Counted from the stretch's first letter, positions 28,195 to 38,513 are shown. The stretch is DNA of 64,000 bases from Marinilabilia salmonicolor JCM 21150 (GCF_000259075.1 NZ_AJKI01000012.1:1-64000), one strand, 5' to 3'. Translations and numbers: made by a program. Notes: generated from the sequence alone by a model not told the origin.

Positions 28195-30579
28195 TCACCT
28201 CATCAGCCGCACATGGTATATCCCACCAGCCAGAGATCCTTCGGCTGCCCGGAATTTCACTGTCAAAACACCATCTGCTGCTTTTTCAATGATCGAAGCA
28301 GAAATCGGATAATCCACCTCCACAAACTGAGCGCCACCATCGCCTTTCAATTCTACTGAAGCCAATACCTCATCATTGATCAGGATATCGAAAGAACGCC
28401 CTGCATCTCCGCCGAAATAAGTAACACGTAATCGAGTGGCTTCCCGGTGCGGATCTTTAAGATCATAAGAAAACCAATCTGAGGTATGTCGCCAGTGACG
28501 ATCATTATGTACACCGGCCTCTGTTCCTTTTCCCTTAAAGTTATGTTCCGATTCGGGCTGTTGTTCCCCGGTGGCCACTTCATCAATGGTTTGCTTTTCC
28601 AGTTCCATCAAAGCTTTCTCTGACAGCTCAATGGCAGCACGAGCTGAATCTATCTCCTGGGTAGTCCCGGTACGCCAGTAAACCATATAGCGGGCATCAT
28701 GCACCCGGTAAAAAGGCATCAGTCTGAGATCCTTTTCTGAATCAGGAACAATCAGTTCCGGTGCTTTAAAAGTCATGGACTCCCCTTCAACAGGAACCAC
28801 CTTTTCGGTCCAGTTTTCATCATTAATCTGTAACATAGGTGCCTCATCCAGCGCGCGAAGAGGTCCATGCGCAACATGCCCCATGCGACTGTCATCAGCA
28901 ATAAGTCCTTCAAGATCGTCCTTGCCGGTAACGGCTGCCAGCACAAAAGGACCATGTTTAATGGAAAGAAACGGACTGTTGTCGGGCAAATATTCACCCG
29001 AAGTATGCATCTTAAGATTGACAGTAATCTCATCACCATCCTGCCATTCGCGTTTCACCTGATAATATGCCCCGGGAGCTCCGCCGCCCCGGGCACGTTT
29101 CCCGTTAACGGTGACTTTCATCTCGCCTTCTTTCATCCATTGAGGATAACGAATCCCAATGGTAAAACTACGGGCTTCCGGCAATTCCACTTTCAATGTG
29201 GTCTGTTCATTATCCGGAAAATTCGTCTTTTGTGTCAACTTCAACCCTTTCTCCTCCCAATTCAGTTCTGAAGGGATAAACAGGTTCACAAACACATCAT
29301 CGTCACTGTGGGCATAAATCAGCTCTCCATATTTTTCATGATTCTCGATCCCTGATCCTACGCAGCACCAGAATGTCTCTTCAGGATTGGAATAGACGCG
29401 ATAATGCTGAGGCCGCATGGGCGTAAAATAGACCAGTCCGCCATGCTCCGGATGCTGTGACGAAAGGATATGATTGTACAAAGCCTGCTCGTAGTAATCC
29501 ACATACCTGAGATCATTCTTATACAGATAGAGCTGCTTCGACAACTTCAGCATGTTATAGGTATTGCAGGTCTCGGGGCCCTGACGGGATTCCACCATAG
29601 AAGAAAAATCGTCAACCGGATGAAAATGCTCATGTGTGGAGTTTCCGCCAATGGTAATGGTACGATTGCTTACCACGGTATTCCAGAAAAAGTCAGAAGC
29701 GTCTATCCAGGCACTGTCACCGGCAAGCTCTCCCACGCGCATAAAACCAACCACCTTAGGAATCTGGGTATTGGCATGCAAACCTGTGAGTTTGTCTTCA
29801 TGATTCAACAATGGCTCAAGAATGGAACGATGCGAATATTGGCGGGCCAGTGTAAGGTATTTATCCTCACCTGTAATGTCATAAACATCGGCAAATACCT
29901 CGTTGAGGCCCCCGTGCTCGGAAACCAGAATCTCCTGAATCTGCTCATCCGAAAGGCCGCTGTTTACATCGATAAACCAATCGGTAAGTTGAATCAATAT
30001 TTCCAGGGCTTTTTCTTTCCCCGCATATTTCCAGGCATCGTGCAATCCGGCAAACAACTTGTGAATATTATAGAGAGGCACCCACTTCCCATTGAGTGAG
30101 AAACCTCCGGCATCGATATTCCCTTTGGCTATTTCTGCCCACATGGGCTGACCACCGGGTATTCCGCCCACATAACCATTGCCATTTGCTTCCTGGCAGC
30201 GGGCCAGTTCTTCGATCATATAATCAAGTCTCTCCTGGGCTTCCTCATTTCCTGTTGATGCCACCATCAGTGCCAGTGAAGTAAGATAATGACCACCAAT
30301 GTGACCGTTCAATCCGCTGCCCTCCCAGTTTCCGTAACCGGGAGCTTTTGGTTCCAATCCTGCATCAATCAGGAATGGTGCCAGCAGACGATCCGGATCA
30401 TGCGCAAAAACATACTTTTCATTCAGCTGCTCAGCATGTTTGAAAGGACTGTCCAGCAACCGGACAGCAGAGAGTGGGAACGATTCAACATCAGGGGCGT
30501 TTTTCGGCGCCTCATTGCATCCTGCAAATAGCAATACTGACAACAGGGAAATGACTGACAAGTGTAGATTCTTTTTCAT
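28195..30579 (-). CDS. GH127 beta-L-arabinofuranosidase-type glycoside hydrolase, lipoprotein
   Basis: The protein is about 794 aa, starting MKKNLHLSVISLLSVLLFAGC, whose lipobox makes it a lipoprotein. A Met seven codons further upstream is less likely. The DUF1680/GH127 (alpha/alpha)6 domain carries GPETCNTYNML and TFWCCVGSGIENHEKYGELIY. The Glu and three Cys in these stretches match the zinc-binding and nucleophile set known for Bifidobacterium HypBA1. The C-terminal part is beta-rich. The predicted role is removal of beta-L-arabinofuranose or a related sugar from plant-type glycans. No SusC/SusD pair adjoins it. Confidence 0.9.
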   Translation of the reverse strand: MKKNLHLSVISLLSVLLFAGCNEAPKNAPDVESFPLSAVRLLDSPFKHAEQLNEKYVFAHDPDRLLAPFLIDAGLEPKAPGYGNWEGSGLNGHIGGHYLTSLALMVASTGNEEAQERLDYMIEELARCQEANGNGYVGGIPGGQPMWAEIAKGNIDAGGFSLNGKWVPLYNIHKLFAGLHDAWKYAGKEKALEILIQLTDWFIDVNSGLSDEQIQEILVSEHGGLNEVFADVYDITGEDKYLTLARQYSHRSILEPLLNHEDKLTGLHANTQIPKVVGFMRVGELAGDSAWIDASDFFWNTVVSNRTITIGGNSTHEHFHPVDDFSSMVESRQGPETCNTYNMLKLSKQLYLYKNDLRYVDYYEQALYNHILSSQHPEHGGLVYFTPMRPQHYRVYSNPEETFWCCVGSGIENHEKYGELIYAHSDDDVFVNLFIPSELNWEEKGLKLTQKTNFPDNEQTTLKVELPEARSFTIGIRYPQWMKEGEMKVTVNGKRARGGGAPGAYYQVKREWQDGDEITVNLKMHTSGEYLPDNSPFLSIKHGPFVLAAVTGKDDLEGLIADDSRMGHVAHGPLRALDEAPMLQINDENWTEKVVPVEGESMTFKAPELIVPDSEKDLRLMPFYRVHDARYMVYWRTGTTQEIDSARAAIELSEKALMELEKQTIDEVATGEQQPESEHNFKGKGTEAGVHNDRHWRHTSDWFSYDLKDPHREATRLRVTYFGGDAGRSFDILINDEVLASVELKGDGGAQFVEVDYPISASIIEKAADGVLTVKFRAAEGSLAGGIYHVRLMR

Positions 30580-30652
30580 ATCCAATAAGATATAATTCAC
30601 GACTGCATTGTAATTTAAAACCAGAAAGTTAAAAGTACTTTATACTTTTTTA

Positions 30653-30660
30653 CAAATATA
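30653..30660 (-). promoter_or_regulatory. Promoter -7 box of the GH127 gene (TATATTTG on minus strand)
   Basis: TATATTTG on the minus strand matches TAnnTTTG exactly, with TTTC 20 bp upstream as a near -33 box. The leader would be about 70 nt. The rest of the gap to 30912 holds only a TGTCATTCTG repeat phrase. Confidence 0.5.
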
Positions 30661-30912
30661 TTAAAAAAATGACACACCCAGAAAAATTTGAGATTCCTTT
30701 CCTGAATGATCCGGATTTGCAATATCCGGATCTTAAAGTATGAAAAAGCGGTTAAGGAGGAATAAGAGTGTCTAAAAAGTCCTCAGCCTTGTCATTCTGT
30801 ATATTTTTAAATCTCCAGGTTAGTTAACAATGAGACTCCTGGTTGCGTTCAGAATGACAAATAACACCAAGTTTCTGATTTTTTGGAAACCTTCTTCCTT
30901 CTTCCAGGGCAA

Positions 30913-32253
30913 TCACAATTCCATACTTTTTTCATCCTGATAATACCTCACTGCATAAAGCGGTACATTTGTAAGCCAGTCTTCCTTGCGGTAATCAGAC
31001 ATAGAAAAACGCAAAGCAGTATCAGGATTATATTTCTGACAAAAGGATTTCAGACTTTTTGCCCTGAGATTTTCTTCTGCTTTCACTTCAATAGGAACAA
31101 TCTCCCCCTCCTGTTGAACAAGAAAATCAATCTCTGCTGTGGATTTTTCTGCCGACCAATAATAAACAGACTGAACCTTACTTGTCAATAATTCCTGTAA
31201 AACATATTGTTCAGTCAATGCTCCCTTAAATTCTTCAAAAATCCTGTTCCCTTCAAGTATTGTTTTAGAATCAATATCAACCATCGCTCCCAACAAACCC
31301 AAATCCGTAATAAACAACTTAAAATTGTTATTTTCGGCATAAGCTTTCAATGGGATCCCCGGCTTTGCAACACGACAAACTTTATGAACCAGACCGCTAT
31401 CAATAAGCCAGGAAAGTGCCAACTCATAATCCTTTGCCCTGGCCCCTTGCCTTACAGCACCGTAAATAAATTTCTTATTTTCACGTGCAAGTTGTCCGGG
31501 AATTGAGTTCCATAACATTCTTATTCGCGGTACAATTTCATTTGGAGTATGCTTTGAGAAATCAAATTCATAAGCTGTCAGTATGTCCCTCTGAAGCGAC
31601 CTCACTTCCTGAAAATCATTACTTTCAAAATACAAACTCACCACTTCGGGCATCCCCCCTACAAAATAAAATTGCTTCAGCAGATAAACATATTTGTCTT
31701 TAAACGATTTTATCAGTGCCCAATCTTGCTTTTGCAACAAGTCTAACAACTGTGAATGATCAGAGGCCATCAAGAACTCCGAAAAATTCATTGGATATAG
31801 ATTACAAAACTCCACCTTACCTACCGGAAAGGATGTATCGCGATGCAACGCAACCCCTAAAAAAGAACCGGCGGCAATCACATGATACTCAGGATGATTT
31901 TCATAAAAATACTTCAAGGCAGTAAGAGCCCCGGGGGCTTCCTGCACTTCATCCAGCACAATCAGCGTATCAGAAGCATTTATTTTGGCTCCGGTTTCTA
32001 TCTGTATTGCTGTAAGAATCCGTTGAACATCAAAGTTATCTTCAAAAATGGACTGTAAACCCTTTGACCTTTCAAAATTCACATAAGCCATTTGCGCATA
32101 TTCCCGCTTGCCAAACTCTTTAATGAGCCATGTTTTTCCGACTTGCCTTGCTCCTCTTAAAATCAAAGGTTTTCTTCGGGGTTTATTCTTCCACTTGATA
32201 AGCTCCTTCATTGCTAATCTTTCCATAGCCAGCATTTGATTAATGTTTTCCAA
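30913..32253 (-). CDS. AAA-type ATPase with DUF4143 domain
   Basis: The 446-aa protein has Walker A GARQVGKT at residues 34-41, Walker B LIVLDEVQ, and a C-terminal DUF4143 region ending with a nuclease-like STAEIDFLVQQEGEIVPIEVKA. Proteins of this type are common, patchily distributed and of unproven function; the D-x(n)-E-x-K pattern at the end resembles restriction-endonuclease-like folds. It appears as a lone gene. A second, diverged member lies at 42015-43136. Confidence 0.88.
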   Translation of the reverse strand: MENINQMLAMERLAMKELIKWKNKPRRKPLILRGARQVGKTWLIKEFGKREYAQMAYVNFERSKGLQSIFEDNFDVQRILTAIQIETGAKINASDTLIVLDEVQEAPGALTALKYFYENHPEYHVIAAGSFLGVALHRDTSFPVGKVEFCNLYPMNFSEFLMASDHSQLLDLLQKQDWALIKSFKDKYVYLLKQFYFVGGMPEVVSLYFESNDFQEVRSLQRDILTAYEFDFSKHTPNEIVPRIRMLWNSIPGQLARENKKFIYGAVRQGARAKDYELALSWLIDSGLVHKVCRVAKPGIPLKAYAENNNFKLFITDLGLLGAMVDIDSKTILEGNRIFEEFKGALTEQYVLQELLTSKVQSVYYWSAEKSTAEIDFLVQQEGEIVPIEVKAEENLRAKSLKSFCQKYNPDTALRFSMSDYRKEDWLTNVPLYAVRYYQDEKSMEL

Positions 32254-32803
32254 ACAAATATCGATCTAAAATTACACTTTTTCAAGGGAAGATTTGAGCA
32301 GTTCAACACTTTTTCGAATGAACTTTTGTAATTAATCACGCTTTTTCATCACAGGATATTTAGTGTCTGTCCATAAAGTACCACTTGCTGCGTTACGCTT
32401 GTCCGAAAAGTAAACTCCGTATTTTCGGACTTTCCTTTTTAAATAACACAAATCATCATTGACAAGATTATGCCATTGTCACCGAAAAACCATTTCTTTC
32501 CAATTCAACAAAAACCTTCACAGATTAACAATAATCAAGGCCACAAAACTCCACAAAACTCCACAAAAAAGCCGGCTGGAAGCCGGCTAAATTTTTTGCC
32601 CTGGCAAAAGCCGGACACTTTACTCATATTATATGTGACAATTCTAAAAAACACTCCGTCAAACTATTGCAAAGGCGCGACAACAAATAATTTGAAATAC
32701 AAGGGCTGTATGTTTGCAGACCTATGATAAAAAAAACTTTGCGTCCTCGCTTCTCTGCGCTAAAGCTTTCTTAACAGACATTTTTTCTTCCAGAAAGCTT
32801 TCC
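32254..32803. other. Intergenic region with repeat fragments
   Basis: The gap contains a 42-nt sequence (32360-32401, beginning TTAGTGTCTGTCCATAAAGT) that is identical to 38472-38513, and one AGCCGGCTGGAAGCCGGCT hairpin near 32570-32589. An 85-residue plus-strand frame over it looks like read-through repeat and is not called. Confidence 0.5.
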
Positions 32804-33184
32804 TTAAAACGGAAAATCATCCTCTCCTTCCTCGGGAGGCAATGCATCGGGCTGGTTGGGCAGTGGCGCGGCAGAAGGAGTACTTCCCCCTCCGGCATCT
32901 ACTTTATCAATCCGCCAGGCTTCCAGGTTGGTAAAGTAATTTACTTTCCCATCACGTTCCCACTTGTTGCCCCGGATATTGAAAGCCACTTTTATTTCAT
33001 CTCCCAGGTTATAGGGTTCAATCAACTCAGTCCGATCCTGAGTGGTCTGAAATTTAATGGTATCGTTCCACTCCGGATTTCTGTCGTTGGGAACATCAAT
33101 CACAAATTCCCGCTTCTTAAATCGGTCGGAAATATTTACAGTATCTTCTTTGACAATTAGCTTGCCGGTCAGCTCAAAACTCAT
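32804..33184 (-). CDS. DUF3127 protein with an SSB-like acidic tail
   Basis: The 126-aa protein begins MSFELTGKLIVKEDTVNISD and has the small beta-barrel (OB-like) plan of DUF3127 (about residues 1-95). A proline-rich linker follows, then a final EGEDDFPF. That ending closely resembles the C-terminal peptide of single-stranded DNA-binding protein (DDDIPF), which recruits replication and repair proteins. Whether this protein binds DNA is inferred. It lies 17 nt downstream of a cyclophilin gene on the same strand, which probably means co-transcription. Confidence 0.8.
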   Translation of the reverse strand: MSFELTGKLIVKEDTVNISDRFKKREFVIDVPNDRNPEWNDTIKFQTTQDRTELIEPYNLGDEIKVAFNIRGNKWERDGKVNYFTNLEAWRIDKVDAGGGSTPSAAPLPNQPDALPPEEGEDDFPF

Positions 33185-33201
33185 AAAATGATTTTGTGTA
33201 G

Positions 33202-33654
33202 TTATTCAATTACAATTTTTTCAATTTTATCACCTTCTCTGATCTGGTCGATTACATCCAATCCCTCATACACTTTTCCGAATACGGTATGCTGACGATC
33301 CAGATGTTGGGTATTTTCACGGCTGTGGCAGATGAAAAACTGAGAACCTCCGGTGTCACGACCGGCATGGGCCATACTCAACACTCCGCGATCGTGGTAT
33401 TGCTTTTCGCCATCCAGTTCACATTTGATGTGATATCCCGGACCACCTGTTCCCACTTTAGGATCACTCATATCTTTTGAATAGGGGCATCCTCCCTGAA
33501 TAACAAAACCGGGGATTACCCTGTGAAAGGCTAAACCATCATAAAACCCATCTTTGATCAGTTTAATAAAATTCTCTACAGTACCCGGAGCATCATCATG
33601 AAAGAACTCTATCTTCATAACTCCTTTAGGCGTGTGAATTGCTGCTTTTTCCAT
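33202..33654 (-). CDS. Cyclophilin-type peptidyl-prolyl isomerase
   Basis: The 150-aa single-domain protein has the cyclophilin signatures [15 protein letters not shown] and GGSQFFICH. It has no signal peptide, so it is cytoplasmic. It catalyses cis-trans isomerisation at proline. The length is as expected for the bacterial PpiB group. It heads a two-gene unit with the DUF3127 protein. Confidence 0.92.
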   Translation of the reverse strand: MEKAAIHTPKGVMKIEFFHDDAPGTVENFIKLIKDGFYDGLAFHRVIPGFVIQGGCPYSKDMSDPKVGTGGPGYHIKCELDGEKQYHDRGVLSMAHAGRDTGGSQFFICHSRENTQHLDRQHTVFGKVYEGLDVIDQIREGDKIEKIVIE

Positions 33655-33837
33655 AACTCAATGACAGTTAAATCAATAATCGTTTTTCTTCTCAATAGGT
33701 CAGAATTGCAAAGGTAGAAAAATTTTACGGAAATAAGAGATAGCTGTTAGCTCGTAGCTCGTAGCTCTTGGCTCCATGCCCTCTGCCCTGTGCATTCAAA
33801 AAAAATTTCTATATTGTCAGCAATCAAACCACAAACC

Positions 33838-35415
33838 ATGAAGCACATCTACCTGACAATCATATTTTTAACCCTCCTACTCTGGGGATGCAACAACAGG
33901 GAATATTCCGATCCTGGGCCTTCTCTTATCTATCTTGATTTCAATAATAAAATTGAAAACTCAGGCATTTTACCAGTGGAATTCAGGGGAGAAAAATATG
34001 TTTCGTTCGCCAGAGGCATTAAAGACACCAGCCTGAATCTTTCAATCAATGCCCAATATCGTAAACCTGTCATTATAGAAAAAGGGCCTGCCAACAGTTT
34101 CGGGGATTATGAAGGACTGACCTTCCTGATGTGGGTTAAAGCGGCTCCTGACGATCCTATGAACTATGTAATTGCCGGACAAAGAGTTTTCCTGGGCGAT
34201 AATCAATACCGGGGCTGGCACATCACCAAAACAGGAAACGGAGGATGGCAATGGGAGTTTTCCGACGGAAATCAAAAACTTACTTATACACCTCCCCCCA
34301 CCCACCAACCTCTGAATGATAATAAGTGGCATCAGCTTGGGTTTGCCATCGACAAACAACAACAGGAGGCACGCCTCTTTTTCGACGGGAACCTGAAAGC
34401 AATTCTCAGTCTTGAGACTGTAAATATTGTTTTTCCCGGAACAGCATTGAGCATCGGCTCCGACCCGATGGCAGAAACTCCTATTTCCGAAACTTTTAAC
34501 GGACTGATTGACGAAACAGGCATCTGGTCGAGGGTTTTGAATGACTCACAGGTAAGCGGTAGTTATAAATCCGTATCCGGAAAAAAGCTGAAACCGCTAA
34601 AAACTTATACTGATTCTCTTACTGTGATGACCTGGAACATTGCCAATGGTGGAGAATTACAGGGAAAATTTGTAGGGATTCAAAGAATTGCAGGGGTTAT
34701 CCGAAGTTCGGGAGCCGATATTGTCTCCATTCAGGAAACCATGAATGCCGGAGAAATTCTCGCGGGAGAACTGGATTATTATCTTTACCGCCGAAGTAAA
34801 AACCTGAGTCTTCTGTCGCGCTTCCCCCCGGTAAAAAGTTTTAATGTTTTTCGTCCGAATCATGCAGGAGCCTTACAGGTGGCCATAAATAACACAAGGC
34901 GCATTTTGGTTGCACCTGTATGGCTGAGTCAGCAGCCCGATCTGGCAGCTTATGTTGCCAAAAGTGATGCGCAGACCGATACCATCGAGGTACGGGAAAT
35001 GGAAAGCCGCGGTCGGGAAGCTAACTTTATCCTAAGCGAAATGCGCCCGTTTCTCATCAATGCCAATCAAATACCGGTAGTAATTGCAGGTGATTTTAAC
35101 AGTGGATCGCACCTCGACTGGACAGAAAGGAACCAGAAAAAACACAATGGTCTCGTGGTTGACTTCCCGGCAACGAAATTCATGCAGGAAGCAGGATTTG
35201 CTGATGCCTACCGGTCTGTTTTCCCCAACGAAACAATCGATCACGGACACTCCTGGTCACCCGTTTACAAAGAAGGACTGCAGGCAAGGATGGATTTCAT
35301 TTACTACCAGGGAAAAATGCTGACCCCCTCCGTTGCGGCAGTGATAGATTCCGCTGCATTCGAATTCCCTTCAGACCACGCGGCAGTGGTGGTGTCGTTT
35401 AGGGTTGAGGAATGA
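33838..35415 (+). CDS. Lipoprotein with LamG domain and endonuclease/exonuclease/phosphatase domain
   Basis: The 525-aa protein starts MKHIYLTIIFLTLLLWGC, a lipoprotein signal; the frame also has an upstream start at 33790, but that would precede the signal peptide. Residues of about 35-250 form a LamG-like jelly roll with FNGLIDETGIWSRVL. Residues of about 265-520 form an EEP domain with MTWNIANGG, SIQETM, AGDFNSGSHLDW and the closing SDHAAVVV, including the metal-binding Asp, Glu and His. The likely activity is hydrolysis of a phosphodiester or phosphomonoester outside the cytoplasm. The substrate is unknown. Confidence 0.85.
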   Translation: MKHIYLTIIFLTLLLWGCNNREYSDPGPSLIYLDFNNKIENSGILPVEFRGEKYVSFARGIKDTSLNLSINAQYRKPVIIEKGPANSFGDYEGLTFLMWVKAAPDDPMNYVIAGQRVFLGDNQYRGWHITKTGNGGWQWEFSDGNQKLTYTPPPTHQPLNDNKWHQLGFAIDKQQQEARLFFDGNLKAILSLETVNIVFPGTALSIGSDPMAETPISETFNGLIDETGIWSRVLNDSQVSGSYKSVSGKKLKPLKTYTDSLTVMTWNIANGGELQGKFVGIQRIAGVIRSSGADIVSIQETMNAGEILAGELDYYLYRRSKNLSLLSRFPPVKSFNVFRPNHAGALQVAINNTRRILVAPVWLSQQPDLAAYVAKSDAQTDTIEVREMESRGREANFILSEMRPFLINANQIPVVIAGDFNSGSHLDWTERNQKKHNGLVVDFPATKFMQEAGFADAYRSVFPNETIDHGHSWSPVYKEGLQARMDFIYYQGKMLTPSVAAVIDSAAFEFPSDHAAVVVSFRVEE

Positions 35416-35510
35416 GCAATTATCAATGAAGAATTATCAATTATCAATGGGCAATTATCAATGAACAAGTATGCACAATAAGAATTGGTAATTGATAACT
35501 GATAATTGAT
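35416..35510. repeat. AATTATCAATGA word repeat
   Basis: Irregular tandem units of AATTATCAATGA(A) and TAACTGATAATTGATAACT fill the gap. The same words occur in the spacers at 40670-40690, 46300-46345 and 47190-47310. Confidence 0.6.
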
Positions 35511-35516
35511 AACTAA

Positions 35517-36119
35517 CTAATCTTCCTCCTCCTCATCAAAAGGAAGCAGGCATCCGTAATCATCTTCCAACAAAATATCATTGATCTCTTCCAGATCAAA
35601 ATATTCCGGATCCAGCCCTTCCGGGAAAAGAGCCTTAAAAAATTTATGTTGGGGATTGGAGGGATCTCTAACGGCTTTGACCATCTCTGCATATCCACCC
35701 GGGCCACCGCAATCCTCCGGGGGGCATTCGCGGGCTCCACCGGTACACAACGGATAGTACTCCATAGGATCAGGGGTGATTTCTTTCTCTAAGGTTATCG
35801 TATGCCGCCAGTCATCTCCCATATCGTATTGATATACCATCTCATCTCCGGGATTACGCAACAGATCGTTCACCCGCACAATGGTATAATCCAGAAAGTT
35901 GGGATTGCTGACAAACTCATCGTCCGACTGACCAAACATTTTCCGCCCCTTGCGAAACATATGCAAATGTTGATTTTCCCATCCCATTGCCGTTTGCAGC
36001 ACTTTATGAAAATCATGTAAAAAAAGGTCTGCAGGGATCTGTAACCTTCGCCATATGGAGGGCTCAATCCCCTGAAGAACAACTTTCACCTGATATATTT
36101 GCGGTTTTACCTGGTACAT
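35517..36119 (-). CDS. Plasmid pRiA4b ORF-3 family protein
   Basis: The 200-aa protein shows the family's start (QVKVVLQGIEPSIWRRLQIP), the FHKVLQTAMGWENQHLHMF stretch, and a cysteine-rich CTGGARECPPEDCGG loop that could bind metal. It ends in a very acidic tail (FDEEEED). The family is widespread in bacteria and its function is not established. It is a lone gene. Confidence 0.88.
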   Translation of the reverse strand: MYQVKPQIYQVKVVLQGIEPSIWRRLQIPADLFLHDFHKVLQTAMGWENQHLHMFRKGRKMFGQSDDEFVSNPNFLDYTIVRVNDLLRNPGDEMVYQYDMGDDWRHTITLEKEITPDPMEYYPLCTGGARECPPEDCGGPGGYAEMVKAVRDPSNPQHKFFKALFPEGLDPEYFDLEEINDILLEDDYGCLLPFDEEEED

Positions 36120-36940
36120 ACACTGGTTCTTTTCTATTGATCATATTTGATGATCGGTTTCGGGTATAAAGTTACACATTACCAGAGGATTTTCTGTAAA
36201 AGATGGTGGTTGTTTTTTTAGGGAGAAGGCAGAAGATAGAAGGCAGAAGAAAAGAGAGATTGAGCGTGTGTCATTCTGAGCCTGCGAAGAATCTCTTAGG
36301 GAATAGTCAGTAGTGCGTAGCCAGTAGCCAGTAGTAGGAGCGAAACTAATAACTCAACCACTCCGTGAAGCTCTGTGTAAATAAGGCAGGAGGCAGAAGA
36401 AAAAAGAGGTTGAGCTTCTGTCATTCCCATCTGCGGATTCTAAAACGTTGCGCAGCAACCTCTGTGGTTCTCCGAGTCCTCTGTGGTTATATTCCACTCC
36501 CCCTGCCCCTCGTTTCCGAACGAGGGGCGTTCCATCCCTCGTCTCCCGACGAGAAAACAATTAAACCATCTTCTGTTTTACCATATTATCACCCCAATCC
36601 CTGAAAGGGGCCAACAAGGTTAAACTAATTCTCTTCCACAAATATACGACACCTTCAGCGTCGGTTTCCCTGGAAGCCTAACTTCTAACTTCTATAAACA
36701 TGAGAGTCCTTCAGACTCCTCACCGATAGATTATTAAAAGGTGTCACCCCTGCCGGGGCTTTTCCCCATCTTGTAAGACCCATTGCTACCATACTGCCGC
36801 CCCGCAGGGGCTGATTAACCATAAAAGCCTGGTGCCAATTTCATCTCATAGTTGTTTGCCCTAACAGCTCTGAGCTAAGAGCCACGAGCAAACAGCTAAA
36901 AAACGCTCTCACCTGGCTCCCTGCCCCTTGCCCCATGCCT
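36120..36940. other. Repeat-rich intergenic region
   Basis: It contains AGAAGGCAGAAG words (36215-36260, 36385-36410), a TCATTCTGAGCCTGCGAAGA phrase (36270-36295, recurring at 47540-47565), and an isolated GTTGCGCAGCAAC palindrome near 36448. A CCCCTCGTTTCCGAACGAGGGG hairpin lies near 36507-36528. At about 36738-36850 there is one copy of a second dispersed element with CACCCCTGCCGGGGC and CGCCCCGCAGGGGCTG. No gene is supported. Confidence 0.55.
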
Positions 36941-38446
36941 TCACAACACTCTCTCTCCATCCCAACGGACCACGCGACCTTCACGATATGCAATGGTCGC
37001 CATCATTGCGGTAATTCCCTCCTCAAAAGCTTCATCGATGCCACAACTGACCGCTGCACCAGTTCGGATGCCGTGCAACCACTCTGCCAGGTGCAGGTGA
37101 GCAGTATCCACCATACGTCCACCCTGCGAGGTATAGAGGAGTCCGCGGGAGGCAAAATATTTCTCGGTAGCGGAACTCACTGCATCCAGTTGTGCCTGCA
37201 TATCCTGTGTCAGGGCAATAGGCTGATTGGGCAAAATGTCCTCATTGTTGAGGTACTCTTCGTACATTTTCGATTCAGAATCCACAAACATCTTGAGCGT
37301 TGCACCCACTTCAATGGAAGCTTCATCACCCATTACTTTTTTAGGACGATAGAAGTTACTGGCCAGCGATGCGGAATAGAGCAATGAGAAGTTTCGGGAC
37401 GGGTAATCAAGCACTGTCTGCTGCACATCCGGCACTTCACGACCATCTTTCCAGTGATAAACACCTCCGGTAGTAGTCACAATTTCCGGAATTCCCATAT
37501 TCAGCATCTGGTTGATACTGTCGTATTCGTGCGTCATCAAATCGCCGTTGAGTCCGGTGCCATAATCCCAAAACAAACGCCAACGAAAGAAATGCTCTTT
37601 ATTGAAAGGGGTATTGGTATTTCTGAGAAAGCGCTGCCAATCAACATTGTGAGGACCGGCATCCTCCGGGATATCATAAACCCAGGCACCATTGGGAGAA
37701 TTCCGGTTGGTGGTTGTCTCCACCAGGTTGACACTCCCCAGCAGCCCGGCCTGTACCACCTTCGCAGCCATCCTGTTACTTTCGGCCTGCCGGTTTTGAT
37801 GCCCCAGCTGAAACACCACCCGATTGTTCTTCACCGCTTCCCTCACGCTAAAAACATCCTCCAGGGCTTGTGTCAGGGCTTTTTCGCAATAAACATGCTT
37901 TCCGGCATTGGCCGCCATCACCGCAACGGGCCCGTGCCAATGGTCACTGGTGGCAATCACCACCGCATCCACATCTGAAGCCCCAATCAAATCTTCAAAT
38001 CGACCATATTGCTTTACCGGTTTACGGTTAAAAGAAGCAGATCCTTCCCTGTCATTATTGGCTCCCGCACGTGCCGCCTCCTCCAGTCGTGGTTTGTACA
38101 AATCGCACACACCGGTAATTTCTATATTCAGATCGGGCTGATCCTGAAAAAGTTTCCTTTGTCGATCGTTCATCCGGTCAATATCTTCAGGCGTCATAAA
38201 ACCCAGTGATTTCATCAGCTGTTTGCCCCTGATGCCAAATCCCACAAGTCCTATCCGCACTTTTTTTCCTCCGGATGTCTGCGCAGACCGCTCCGCTCCG
38301 GAAGGCAATATTTTTGACCTCACAAATTTCTGAAAAGCACCTGCTTCCTCAGTCTTTTCAGCAACCATCTTCCTTGCAAACATATAGCCATACGCCCCGA
38401 TAAAAGGAACACCGGCAAGGCCTTTTAATAAATCTCGTCTGTTCAT
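36941..38446 (-). CDS. Gfo/Idh/MocA family oxidoreductase
   Basis: The 501-aa protein begins MNRRDLLKGLAGVPFIGAYG, a twin-arginine-like or signal-anchor start. A Rossmann domain with VRIGLVGFGIRGKQLMKSL follows, then VYCEKALTQAL, where the family lysine lies, and a long C-terminal domain. It probably oxidises or reduces a sugar or cyclitol derivative outside the cytoplasm. The related gene at 24665-26149 shares the plan. It is followed by a DoxX-type gene in the opposite direction of travel, so no operon is obvious. Confidence 0.85.
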   Translation of the reverse strand: MNRRDLLKGLAGVPFIGAYGYMFARKMVAEKTEEAGAFQKFVRSKILPSGAERSAQTSGGKKVRIGLVGFGIRGKQLMKSLGFMTPEDIDRMNDRQRKLFQDQPDLNIEITGVCDLYKPRLEEAARAGANNDREGSASFNRKPVKQYGRFEDLIGASDVDAVVIATSDHWHGPVAVMAANAGKHVYCEKALTQALEDVFSVREAVKNNRVVFQLGHQNRQAESNRMAAKVVQAGLLGSVNLVETTTNRNSPNGAWVYDIPEDAGPHNVDWQRFLRNTNTPFNKEHFFRWRLFWDYGTGLNGDLMTHEYDSINQMLNMGIPEIVTTTGGVYHWKDGREVPDVQQTVLDYPSRNFSLLYSASLASNFYRPKKVMGDEASIEVGATLKMFVDSESKMYEEYLNNEDILPNQPIALTQDMQAQLDAVSSATEKYFASRGLLYTSQGGRMVDTAHLHLAEWLHGIRTGAAVSCGIDEAFEEGITAMMATIAYREGRVVRWDGERVL

Positions 38447-38471
38447 ATTGTCTGTTTATTGCGTTCGTTAA

Positions 38472-38513
38472 TTAGTGTCTGTCCATAAAGTACCACTTGC
38501 TGCGTTACGCTTG
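38472..38513. repeat. 42-nt identical repeat, second copy
   Basis: This copy matches 32360-32401 base for base in the same orientation. It is followed by a run of CTCCATGCCCCATG-type words (38535-38640). The two copies lie about 6.1 kb apart. Confidence 0.75.
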
